From Lamellibrachia satsuma (Eukaryota > Annelida > Polychaeta > Sabellida > Siboglinidae), in assembly GCA_033239005.1 (NCBI GenBank), contig BSQZ01000001.1:31014758-31078757 (forward strand): a stretch of 64,000 nucleotides of DNA. The letters are read 5' to 3'. The number at the start of each line of letters is the position of its first letter. Within the stretch, counting starts at the first letter, position 1. The translations under genes and the position numbers were made by a program. The notes under the pieces are model-generated. The model searched no databases and was not told the DNA's origin. It saw only the letters and a list, made by a program, of their open reading frames with translations. Below are positions 36,756 through 61,399 of the stretch, piece by piece.

Positions 36756-37974
36756 TGCAAAATTTAAACATTAAACATTAGCCAATCATAGCAAGTACTT
36801 AATCATTGTGTTCGATGTGACCTGTCACGACAACGTGGTATCGTTTTGTGTACGTTTCGAGCCACCATACTTGTTGGCAAGTCACAAACTGGCAAGTGAA
36901 GTCAAGTTTTAAGTCAGTTACCTCCAAGGCCAATTCTAATACATTTGCTCAAACCATCGTAATGACTGATTTTAGTCGTCGGGTCTAGAAAGGCTCGACA
37001 TTGTGGATATCCAAAATGGTAAACATTGTGCTGGTCAATGCCGAGCATGGGCGGGTCATGGGCATGACATCCGTCCTCTAGCCCATCACAGGACAAAGAT
37101 AAGAAAGTTTAACAAGGGTGAAATTATTGAGTCCTCAGCGTTTCCATTTTAACTTCAACTGATATTTGAGCAAACATTAAGTAATTTAAGAGTTTGCCTG
37201 ATGATTTCACAAAAATTCATGCAAACGTTGCCCAATCGAGTTACAAGTTGCAGTGGATACTAGGTGTGTTTTGTTTTTCGCAAAGTTAATTTGAAATGAG
37301 ACTAGCTAAAACTTCGTATTGCGGAGGGACCATTAATAGTGCACCTTCTGGTGTTCACATTTGCCATAATGGTACGTCAACAGAAAATATCTTATCCCTC
37401 TACCGTCCGCCACTTTTAAATACAACTTGCAGTAGGTAGCACGGTGGACATAAATTGTCAGAAACGTGCTTACTTTGTGTGTCGCCATTATACTGGTCTT
37501 CTTGGCCCGGTCCAGACGAGTAGGTCTTGTAGTACTGACTTTTTTAATTTTAGATAACTTTTTGCAGAAGTGTCTTTGTAAGTTATAACAATGAACTGAT
37601 GAGGTATGCAGATATGCTCAGTCATTCAATCGGTCAGTCCATTGTATTATTCATGTTGTGATGGACGTCACCGTTAATTTGCTCAAGTATAGCGTTGTTC
37701 AGGTCTGAAGCCTACAAATATTCTATCCTGTGGTTGTTGAATTTCAGTAGGACGTCCTCATTGTTTTCCCGGCGATACCACCAACGAACTGGATGTTGTG
37801 TATCTAACGGGAGCTCGCAAGGCGCTGTAAGAATCACATACTGCATTGTTTTAATTACCCCGGATTACAGTTTTAATAATAATTGTACGTGGGAAGATAG
37901 TGACAGAGAGTGTGAATGGCGGTACAATTTTCAAATAATGTGATAGAAGAGAGTGACACACAACACAGGTAGGA

Positions 37975-38465
37975 CAATGACAATGAGAGAGAGGGTGACG
38001 AGAGAATGAGAGAGGGGTGACGAGAGAATGAGAGAGGGGTGACGAGAGAATGAGAGAGGGGGTGACGAGAGAATGAGAGAGGGGTGACGAGAGAATGAGA
38101 GAGGGGTGACGAGAGAATGAGAGAGGGGGGTGACGATGACAATGAGATAGGGGTGACGAGAGAATGAGAGACGGGGTGACGAGAGAATGAGAGAGGGAGT
38201 GACGAGATAATGAGAAAAGGGGTGACGAGAGAATGAAAGAGGAGGTGACGAGAGAATGAGAGAGGGGGTGACGAGAGAATGAGAGAGGGGGGTGACGATG
38301 ACAATGAGAGAGGGGTGACGAGAGAATGAGAGAGGGGGTGACGAGAGAATGAGAAAGGGGGGTGACGATGACAATGAGAGAGGGGTGACGAGAGAATGAG
38401 AGAGGGGGTGACGAGAGAATGAGAGAGGGAGTGACGAGAGAATGAGAGAGGGGGTGACGAGAGAA
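37975..38465 (+). repeat. 22-24-bp minisatellite in pseudogene B
   Basis: Units of the kind gagagaatgagagagggggt plus gac, about 21 copies, with a higher-order pattern in which a gatgacaatg variant recurs three times. Confidence 0.92.
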
Positions 38466-39190
38466 GAGAGATAGCCGAGATGAAAACTGAGACAGCCAAA
38501 GAAGGAGGTAGAAAGAGAAAGAGAACGTCATTTATTCATAAATGGGAAGGGATAGGGACATGGAGAGGAAGGGAAGGAAGCAGTGTGTGTCGGAGGGAAA
38601 GAGAGGTAGACAGAAGTAGAGACGATGTGATGTCATAGACAGACGAAAGCTTATTAACTTTAATTATATTTAGATCGACATAAAACCGTGTTAAAAGTTA
38701 CATTGGTTAATTGGCATAGCGCATTCATATTTAGATCGAGTGTTACAATCTGGCTTCAAACTATACATCAAACGAAATCCGCTAGGTTTCGCCGCAAATA
38801 TACCTAACGATTTGTCCATCAATTTGAAACAAGTCATACATATGGGATACGGCCGTGTTCCTCCCAAAATCCCAAAATAATCCGTATCCAAAAGCGGATA
38901 CGGTATCTGAAATACGCAATAAAAATTTATAAGAATGATTAAATCCTGTAAGATCATCTTCACTAAGATGATTATTAGTTGAGATAAATTATATCATTAA
39001 ATTTTTTCCGAACATTAAGCCGACACATAGGCCTGCACAGTCCATACTAAAATAGCTCGGCTTCGACTAACTCCATTCGCTATATTTGCTAACACGTCAT
39101 GCCACAACATTCTACACGTTTCAAATAAACGTCGTTACAACTAGGCAGGAACTCGGGTGTCCATAAAGGTACTTCTTATATAGCGCGGTA

Positions 39191-39262
39191 TCCATCCGGT
39201 ATTCGAACCCGGGTTCTCTCGATTGAGAGCCCGACGTTCTAACCTCTACGCTATATTACGGA
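39191..39262 (-). tRNA. tRNA-like sequence (pseudo-tRNA or SINE head)
   Basis: 72 nt on the minus strand with an A-box-like tagcgtagaggttagaacg and a B-box-like ggttcgaatac, and loop gctctca (possible CUC, Glu-type anticodon). The acceptor stem pairs for only about five bases and the anticodon stem is weak, so it is probably a pseudogene or tRNA-derived SINE rather than a working tRNA. Confidence 0.45.
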
Positions 39263-39739
39263 CCATGTACCTACTTAACCGTCATAGTGCTAGTCTGTGC
39301 TGAAATTACTGCACTCCAGACTACAGCATAGAGTGTTGTGCAGTTTTTTTTAATATGTAGGCCTTCTTACGTGTAATATTCAACCTTTATGATCGCCAAT
39401 AAATTTAACCGATGTTTAATCGTAACCGTGCCAGTCATCTTTCTCTCTAAATCGACCGCGCGACCGTCCGTGTCAAGCCTATCTCATTACTTCTGCCATT
39501 CTTCCCTCCCCTAAGGAACTCCACTCTCAGTGGAAACGGTGATCCTTCAAAACGCCGCTATCAGTGAGACCGCCGAGTTTCAACTAACTTTATTTCTCAC
39601 TACATCCTACACATGGTTGCCAGGTCCTTAGCCGACGGGGCAAAGCCTCTGTTGACATTACTGCATGTCAGACTAAAGCATCGTTCACAACACTTACCTC
39701 ACACGAAACCACCGGCGGGATACTAAGACAAAAACGGAC

Positions 39740-39985
39740 GTGAACATTGTTATTATTGTTATTAATTGTATTGTTGTTGTTAATGTTGTTGTCGTTGTTG
39801 CTGTAGTTGTTGATGCCGTTCTTTGTTGTTGATAGCGTTGTTGTTACTGCTGTTGTTGTTACCGCTGCTGCTGCTGTTGTTGTTGTTGTTGTTGTTTGTT
39901 GCTACTGCTGTTTCTGTAGTTGCTGCTGCCCCTGCTGTTGCTGCTGCTGTTGCTTCTTCTTCTCTCGCCGTCGCCGCTGCTGTTC
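39740..39985. repeat. GTT/GCT trinucleotide-rich tract
   Basis: (gtt), (gct) and (ttc) runs directly 5' of pseudogene B microexon on the minus strand. The shorter ttgttgtcgtcg at the same place in genes A and C suggests local expansion. Confidence 0.85.
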
Positions 39986-40126
39986 CCATATACTTAATAC
40001 AACGGTTATTATACACATCGGGAAACTGAGCACGATCCCACCTTGTAACGGTTTCGCAGTAGCCCATTTGATCGTTTAATTCAAATAAATCGTTGTTGAA
40101 ATAATAAACAAACAAACAAAACGTTC

Positions 40127-41885
40127 GTGATTGAATTAGCATTAAGCTTGGGGGCTAAATCTGACTATTTAGGACCGTTAGTTGTAACTCCAGAATTGGT
40201 AGCTAGGAAAATAAAGGCAATGAAGGATAACAAATCACCGGGAGTGGATGGGATTCCTCCAAAATTACTAATGGAAACAGTAGATCAAATCAGTATACCA
40301 CTTGCAAGAGTATTCAACTTGTCATTAAAAGAGGGAGTTGTTCCGTTTGAATGGAAAGAAGCAAACATCATACCATTATTTAAAAAGGGTTCGAGAAATA
40401 AGTCAGAGAATTACAGACCAGTGAGTTTAACGTCAGTGATTTGTAAATTATTAGAAAGGTTAATTAAAGACCATATGGTGGACTTCCTCGTTAAGCATAA
40501 ATTATTAAATTCATCTCAACATGGATTCCTTAAAGCGAGGTCATGCTTAACAAATATGTTATGTTTTTTGGAAGAAATCACTAAGTGGATAGACGTGGGA
40601 TCGCCAGTAGATATTATCTACTTAGATTTTCAGAAAGCTTTTGACAAAGTGCCACATCAAAGATTGCTACTTAAATTAAAAGCCCATGGTATCGGGGATA
40701 GCATAACTGACTGGATAGAACAATGGCTGACTGACAGAAGACAACGAGTTGTAGTAGATGGCGAAGTTTCAAATTGGAAATCGGTTTTGAGTGGGGTACC
40801 TCAAGGATCAGTATTAGGACCTATATTATTCTTAATTTATATAAATGACTTGGACGAGAGTATAACAAGTAACGTACTGAAATTTGCGGACGACACAAAA
40901 CTGTTTAGAAAGGTTAATACTGATGGTGATAAACAACATTTACAAAACGATCTAGACAGATTAGTGAAATGGTCTGAGAAATGGCAGATGCTGTTCAATT
41001 TTGGGAAATGTAAATGCCTACATACAGGACATGGGAACTTGAATGTAAACTATAAAATGGGAGCTACTGTTCTTGGTACTACTGTAAAAGAAAAGGACTT
41101 AGGAGTTACAATAAGCGCTGATATGAAAGTTTCAGAGCAGTGTGGTATTGCAGCTTCAAAGGGTAATCAAATTCTTGGATTGATTAGAAGAAACATAACA
41201 TATAAGGGAAAAAAGTTAATTATACCTCTTTATAAAGCAATAGTTAGACCTCATTTAGAATACTGTATACAAGCATGGAGACCATATCGTAAGAAGGATA
41301 TAGATACGCTTGAACGCATACAAAGGAGAGCAACTAAAATGATTCCAGAACTTAGAGACCTTAGTTATGAAGAACGCCTGAAAGAATGTGGTTTAACAAC
41401 TCTAGAGACAAGGAGGTTAAGAGGAGATCAGATTGAAGTTTTTAAGATATTGAATGGGTATGAAAATATTGATAGAAATATGTTTTTCTCACTCAAGAAA
41501 GATAGCAGAACTAGAGGACATGAGGTAAAATTAGTAAAGGATCAATGTAGATTGGACATCAGGAAGCACTCGTTCTCACAGAGGACAATAAATGAATGGA
41601 ACAAACTGTCTACAGATTGTGTAACTGCTAGCAGCGTGAATATGTTTAAAAACAAGGTTGACACATATATCAGGAGGGCGGGTTATAAGTAGGTGAACAT
41701 TGTTGGACTCTCGATAAGCCAATGGCTTCCTTGTCCACTTGCCATCTGGGCCTTTGGCTTGGATGGCAAATCTTGTTAAATCTTGTTAAATCTTGTAGGT
41801 TGGACAGAACGTTTGGGCATCTTAAATGTCATGTTAATTTTGATTTAACATGTTTGATTTGCCTTAATAATAATTGTATTAGTAG
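40127..41885 (+). mobile_element. CR1-like LINE, 5'-truncated, intact reverse transcriptase ORF
   Basis: One open frame of 521 codons (40127-41692). RT motifs in order: KSPGVDGIPPKLL, NYRPVSLTS, YLDFQKAFDKVPH, GVPQGSVLGPILFLIYINDL and catalytic LKFADDTKLF; then a typical non-LTR C-terminus (RPHLEYCIQAWRPY, RLRGDQIEVFKILNG). No endonuclease domain precedes it. The 3' end has tandem aaatcttgtt repeats. The frame is uninterrupted, so the insertion is fairly young. Confidence 0.9.
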
Positions 41886-41946
41886 CGTTACATAGGAGTG
41901 AACTCAACCAAACCGAAAAACCCGAAAGTACACACAAATACAAAGT

Positions 41947-42093
41947 ATGGCTTCATCCCTGGAAGAATACAAGGTGAGAAACAGAAATGAATTACGTACA
42001 AACGAGTGGTTGAACCAACTAACGAAGAGATATAACAAACAGAAGCAACAACGCCAAGCATTTCATGTCAATGACGCAGTCGTAGAATTGTAG
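41947..42093 (+). CDS. Short ORF, possible retroelement remnant
   Basis: 48 codons from ATG: charged, with QLTKRYNKQKQQRQAFHVND. The FHVND-V run resembles the C-terminal part of some LTR-retroelement integrases, but there is nothing around it to support that. Could be chance. Confidence 0.2.
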   Translation: MASSLEEYKVRNRNELRTNEWLNQLTKRYNKQKQQRQAFHVNDAVVEL

Positions 42094-42387
42094 TCACGGG
42101 AGGAAGGTTTCATTAGTGAAGGATATGTGTTAATCAAATTTCGTATATGAAAATTGGCATTGTCCCACAATAGTGGTCTGACCCCAAATAACAGACACAG
42201 CCTACCTCTCCTTGGCTACCTGAATTGCAGAGTTATAGGTCGAATGGTGTGCGTAAGTTTAAGAATCCAGTGTCATTAACATAACCGCATTCAACGCGCA
42301 AGTAGTGGTTCAGAAGATACAGTCTCGCCCCCTAGTAAGTATGTCATATATGACTTCAATCTGTCAGCCAGTTCTCGCCGTGTCGAG

Positions 42388-42484
42388 CGGTTATGTAAGT
42401 CAAGTGGAGGGCGCCGAAGCCACGCATCCATGACGGTTATGTAGGTCAAGCGGAGGGCGCCGAAGCCACGCATCCATGCCGGTT
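42388..42484 (+). repeat. Tandem duplication of about 50 bp
   Basis: ggttatgtaagtcaagtgga and the following bases through acgcatccatga occur twice in a row with a few changes. Confidence 0.85.
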
Positions 42485-45101
42485 ACTTTCGTATGACGTA
42501 CGCCGTTAACTTCTGTCCAGGTTTTGTTAATCGTCTAAATAGTTCTAGATAGCTTCTGGCGTTCGGCACATCCAGTTAGCTGACTAGTCGGTAAATATGT
42601 TGAGGCTACCTGTGTATGTTGACCTTATGAGGTCTACTTCTACTGGTTAACGTCTTTATAGAACATCAAGTCAACCTGACTTTCTAAGCTGAAACGGCGG
42701 TTGATCGCTACTAGGATTCATGTAGTCCTCAATAGTTCACTTAAGTCCTCAAAGGCTCTTGTACGTCCCCAATTAAGGCAGGCGACTACTGTGAAATCAA
42801 AATAATGAAACCTTAAATGTTTTAAGTTGTTTGAAATTCTCCGACTCCAAAATCCCAAAACATTCGAAAAGGTTGGGATGTCCTGTGCAAAGTTTTGAAA
42901 TATCTGATATAATAGCAGATACGTCACCTGCAAAATTTGCAAAATACTGTATTCTGATCATAATCAGTCATAACACCATATTTATTTACTATTCAAATAC
43001 AAAACTTACAGGAATATTGCTGTTTGATATATGCAAATTATATGAAACATAATGTGTCAAACTCGCTTAATAAAAATGTAAAAAATGTATTGTTTTATGT
43101 ATTTTATTAAGTCGCGGTAAAACCACATATTAGCAATTTTTTTTTACAATGCTCAATATTTTACCTAAAAGGTAAGACACAATTTCAGTAAAACGCGAGG
43201 CAACATGAGGCAAACGTTCTTATTGTGCTGTATTGTGTTTGTTGATTGTGAAAGTAAATACAACTAAAATGATAGTGATATTGCAGGTGAGGTCAGTTTA
43301 ACTCTCAGGTCATCCTGGTGCATTTTATTTGAACTTTTTCGGAATTAGATCCAAAAAATCTGTTTCATATATGTCGTATCGTTATTTACATCCGATGTTG
43401 TCTTCAGCTCTACGATCATATAAAACACTACAGTATTAGTAACGGCCATGATAAAATTTATTTTATTTATGGTATTAGCAATATATACAATCAATAATAT
43501 CATACTAATCACTACTGCATTTGGTCAGCTTATGTGACAATATATTAGCAATGTTTGCATGTTATTAGTATTAGCTATGCTTATAAGCAATGATACCATG
43601 TATATCCATATTACGCATACTTACAACTAGGACTATCTTATAACTCTTAGCAATGATTTTCAGCGGAACGTTACAATTATCATTCAGCATGGTAAAACTG
43701 TTACTAACTATTTTACAAGTACTGTTGTGCATGCAATCGATGTTATTTCACAAATATTAGCCATGGCTACTAATTACAATATCTTACAGGTGTTAACAGT
43801 GATTACAGAAAACAACATTACTAATGCAAATATTAATCGTTTTGTATACAAATCGTTACTGTTACACAGCCAACTAAGCTAATATCTATAGCAATAGTCT
43901 GTGTCTTATTCTCCACGTTTTCTTGTTTCCAGTGACTACTGAACGAGACAATTTTAATTCATATGCAGGTATTAATTAAAATAAATAGTGGATTGAACCA
44001 TCATCTATGTTATTTAATAGTCTATTTTGTCAATTTCCTTTGGTGTTGTGTTATTATCGTCCTTTGTGTCGTCTGGTATTTGGTTGTCATCGTCAGCGGT
44101 GTCTTCCGGTGTTTGGTTGTCATCGTCAGCGTCCTCTTCTAGTGTTTGGTTGTCATCGTCAGCGTCCTCTTCCGGTGTTTGGTTGTCATCGTCAGCGTCG
44201 TCTTCCGATGTTTGGTTGTCATCGTCAGCGTTGTCTTCCGGTGTTTGGTTGTCATCGTCAGCGTTGTCTTCCGGTGTTTGGTTGTCATCGTCAGCGTTGT
44301 CTTCCGGTATTTGGTTGTCATCGTCAGCATTGTCTTCCGATGATAAGTTGTCATCGTCAGCGTCCTCTTCCGGTGTTTGGTTGTCATCGTCAGCGGTGTC
44401 TTCCGGTATTTGGTTGTCATCGTCAGCGTTGTCTTCCGGTGTTTGGTTGTCATCGTCAGCGGTGTCTTCCGGTGTTTGGTTGTCATCGTCAGCGGTGTCT
44501 TCCGATGTTTGGTTGTCATCGTCAGCATTGTCTTCCGATGATAAGTTGTCATCGTCAGCGGTGTCTTCCGGTATTTGGTTGTCATCGTCAGCATTGTCTT
44601 CCGATGATAAGTTGTCATCGTCAGCGTCCTCTTCCGATGTTTGGTTGTCATCGTCAGCGTTGTCTTCCGATGTTTGGTTGTCATCGTCAGCGTTGTCTTC
44701 TAGTGTTTGGTTGTCACCGTCAGCGTCGTCTTCTAGTGTTTGGTTGTCACCGTCAGCGTCCTCTTCCGGTGTTTGGTTGTCATCGTTAGCGTCCTCTTCC
44801 GGTGTTTGGTTGTCATTGTCAGCGTTGTCTTCCGGTGTTTGGTTGTCATCGTCAGCGTCCTCTTCTAGTGTTTGGTTGTCATCGTCAGCGTCCTCTTCCG
44901 GTGTTTGGTTGTCATCGTCAGCGTCGTCTTCCGATGTTTGGTTGTCATCGTCAGCGTTGTCTTCCGGTGTTTGGTTGTCATCGTCAGCGGTGTCTTTTGG
45001 TGTTTGGTTGTCATCGGCAGTGTTGTCTTCCGGTGTTTGGTTGTCATCGTCAGCCTTGTCTTCAATGATTAGTTGTCATCGTCAACATTGTCTTCCGATG
45101 A

Positions 45102-56874
<11,773 letters not shown>

Positions 56875-57062
56875 GACCCACTAGAGCTGTAGGGCCATCG
56901 GTTTTTGTCGAATACGTGATAACTACAGTCAGTGTATATTGTCAGTCAACTGCTGTCCCCACCTCGGACATCGGACAATAAAAAATTATGATGAAATACA
57001 TCCGGTTGCGTCAACCTCTCGGATGGAGAAGAGACGCAGTGAATAATGCGGTATCAGCAAAT

Positions 57063-57185
57063 ATGTGCGTGCGTGCATGCGTGCGTGCGTAAGTGTGTGT
57101 CGTGTGTCTATGTGTATGCGTTGCGTGCGTGCATGCCTGCGGGCGTGCGTGCGTGAATGTGTGCACGCGCGCACGGGTGCCTGTG
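57063..57185. repeat. Degenerate GTGC-rich repeat
   Basis: gtgcgtgc-type words between duplicon-homologous blocks, absent in duplicon 1. Confidence 0.85.
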
Positions 57186-58125
57186 TGTTCTCTTAAATAT
57201 AATCAGATAAGCTAAAATGATTACTTATCTTATAAATTCACGTGATGACCGCGTTGTGAGCCAACATCCATTTATGCCAATTATACCGATCAATCTGACT
57301 CGTACACCAAAACACACGGTTGTTGTATAAATCAAAAGACTAAAGATATCGGAGGCAAAAGGTTGACTATAGCCTGGTGTGAAAACGTACGGCCAAATGC
57401 AACGTTTCTATGGAGATGGCCCATTTTTATATATTCCTTTATGTACTGACGTGATAACATCAACGACTACGCCGTGTTATCACTAGTCACATCACCGAAG
57501 CTGTTCGACAGCGCAACAACAGTGGTTGATCGAGGCGAGGGGACGGGGCTGCGCGCATCCTATGAAAATAATGTTTTGCGTGATTCTTGAAGTACCCGAG
57601 TGACCATTGCTACCGTTTCTATACGAGCTGGTAGCCTGCTCCCGCAGTGAGGTAGTCGGTGTTCACGTCATGCATTTTTACCAACAATGCTTGGCATGCG
57701 TATAATGTAGTTTGTCGAGAAAAGTAAAAAACTGTAGTTGAATAATTTTACACATGATTTAAAATGACTAACAATATATGATTAACCATCTGGCTTTGAT
57801 TTTTCTTTACATCAACTTTATGGCTAATTACCACTGCACTGCATACTAAATACAGTCACAATACAATTACGATGACTAACTTCCACCAACTGTGCGGTGA
57901 CGTGAACAAATGCATTGCGTCTTTGTAGTCAGTCAACCTACTGCCTGTTTATTGTGAGGTATCGACTCATGTTTTCTGTTTTTTTTTACTTTACTCGGCT
58001 TGTTAATAGTCAATGGGCTGCCTATTAGCCATCATGCTTGGAACACGTTGTAACCGATATCCTATCTGATGATTTGCTCATTTTACACTGCCACTCTTCG
58101 TGGGAAAAGAAAATTACATCAAAAG

Positions 58126-60079
<1,954 letters not shown>

Positions 60080-60632
60080 TATAACCATGTGTTATGACAG
60101 TGGCTGGAACTGTGATATGCCGGCCGGTGGTCCACGCCTGCTTTCAGGCAGGTAGCTGGCTTATCGCTTTAGTCTATAGGGGAACGATTAATGATGTAAC
60201 TATATGCAGTAACCTAATTAACATACATAAATATTTCAAAAACCGTGAACACTGTAGACTCTTCAAGGACAAGAATTATATTTTAAGAGTATAGGGGTAA
60301 CCTGTATCAACAACAAACGTGTGACAAAAAGACTGCAGCTACTGCAACACGCTGTTGATGTCCAGTGACCGCCTTCCGAAGATCATCTTCTACCTTGAGT
60401 TAACTGAAGGCAAACGCCCAGTAGACAGACGTCAATTGAAATAAAAGGATGTGATCAGAACAGATCTGAACGACTATGGTATTGATCATTTGCACAGGCA
60501 AACGGTTGCCAAAGACAGATCTACCCGACGAGCCAGTCTTACTGACGGTTCTGTTGTCGACACCGATAAGTACCGGACTAGCAGGAGATGACGCATGCGA
60601 AGCGTCATGCTGGCAATTTACTGGCACGAAGC

Positions 60633-60970
60633 AGCTGAGACAAACGAGACAAAAGCTGGCCACTACTACAGCTGAGACAAACGAGACAGAAGCTGGCCAC
60701 TACTACAGCTGAGGCAAACGAGACAGAAGCTGGCCACTACTACAGCTAAGACAAACGAGACAGAAGCTGGCCACTACTACAGCTGAGACAAACGAGACAG
60801 AAGCTGGTCACTACTACAGCTGAGACAAACGAGACAGAAGCTGGTCACTACTACAGCTGAGACAAACGAGACAGAAGCTGGCCACTACTACAGCTGAGAC
60901 AAACGAGACAGAAGCTGGCCACTACTACAGCTGAGACAAACGAGACAGAAGCTGGCCACTACTACAGCTG
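60633..60970 (+). repeat. 37-bp minisatellite, about 9 copies
   Basis: Unit gagacaaacgagacagaagc plus tggccactactacagct, with c/t variation (ggcc/ggtc). 37 is not a multiple of three, so it is unlikely to be coding. Confidence 0.93.
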
Positions 60971-61399
60971 TTACTGTTGCTGTTCAGTATTCGGTTTCTA
61001 CTGGACGTTCATTGTGCTATTTGTGTTCTGGCTGGTGACTCTTCGTGAACCCCGAAGCGGTCCACAGGAATGTGTCCATTCAATACAATATGCCGTCGAC
61101 GTCAGGCATTTGGCTCCGGTCGAGCCTTTCGTGTTTGGAATTTGCCCTGCTGCCCTACGGTGTAGATGCACCAGATTTACAGGAGGTGAAGTGCCTTATT
61201 GTGGACGCCGGACCTCACATGCATATGGGGTAAGACCACTGATGACCTTCCTGTTTATTGTTTCACACGAATGTAGGGCATATTAAATTGCGATATGTGA
61301 ATTTAAACAATTCATATGTGACATAAATGCAATTGAGCAGGCGTATTCACAGGTTTGTTTGTAGAAGCTATGAAATAGTGCATTTTTTTAGAATTTAGC

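Larger units (their letters stand above)
37340..39722 (-). pseudogene. Pseudogene B: broken third copy of the receptor ectodomain
   Basis: Recognisable parts: microexon at 39698-39722 with gtaagt donor kept but an in-frame TGA; the WWYRRENN exon at about 37687-37824 with an in-frame TAG (37714-37712) and its donor changed from gtgagt to ttgagc; and part of the DPLAQ/CPLPSG exon around 37430-37550 with an internal deletion. The CBM14, TETCTG and SDKTT exons are missing. The GA-rich intron tract of genes A and C is here a minisatellite (37,975-38,465). Confidence 0.8.
41890..44074. other. A+T-rich gap downstream of gene C
   Basis: Only the short ORF at 41,947 and the 50-bp duplication at 42.4 kb stand out. 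43,000-44,000 is strongly A+T-rich with many tattag and caata words and no open frame of note. Confidence 0.5.

Noticed and set aside
37851..38531. 226-codon His/Ser/Leu-rich frame (FSRHPSLIL repeats)
   Set aside because: Artefact of the GA-rich minisatellite in pseudogene B; no start, splice or domain support.
60476..60712. 78-codon plus-strand frame, and 87-codon minus frame opposite
   Set aside because: Runs into the 37-bp minisatellite; no domain recognised on either strand.
61045..61233. Possible exon ending in a gtaaga donor
   Set aside because: No convincing acceptor, no motif, and no neighbouring exon in phase.
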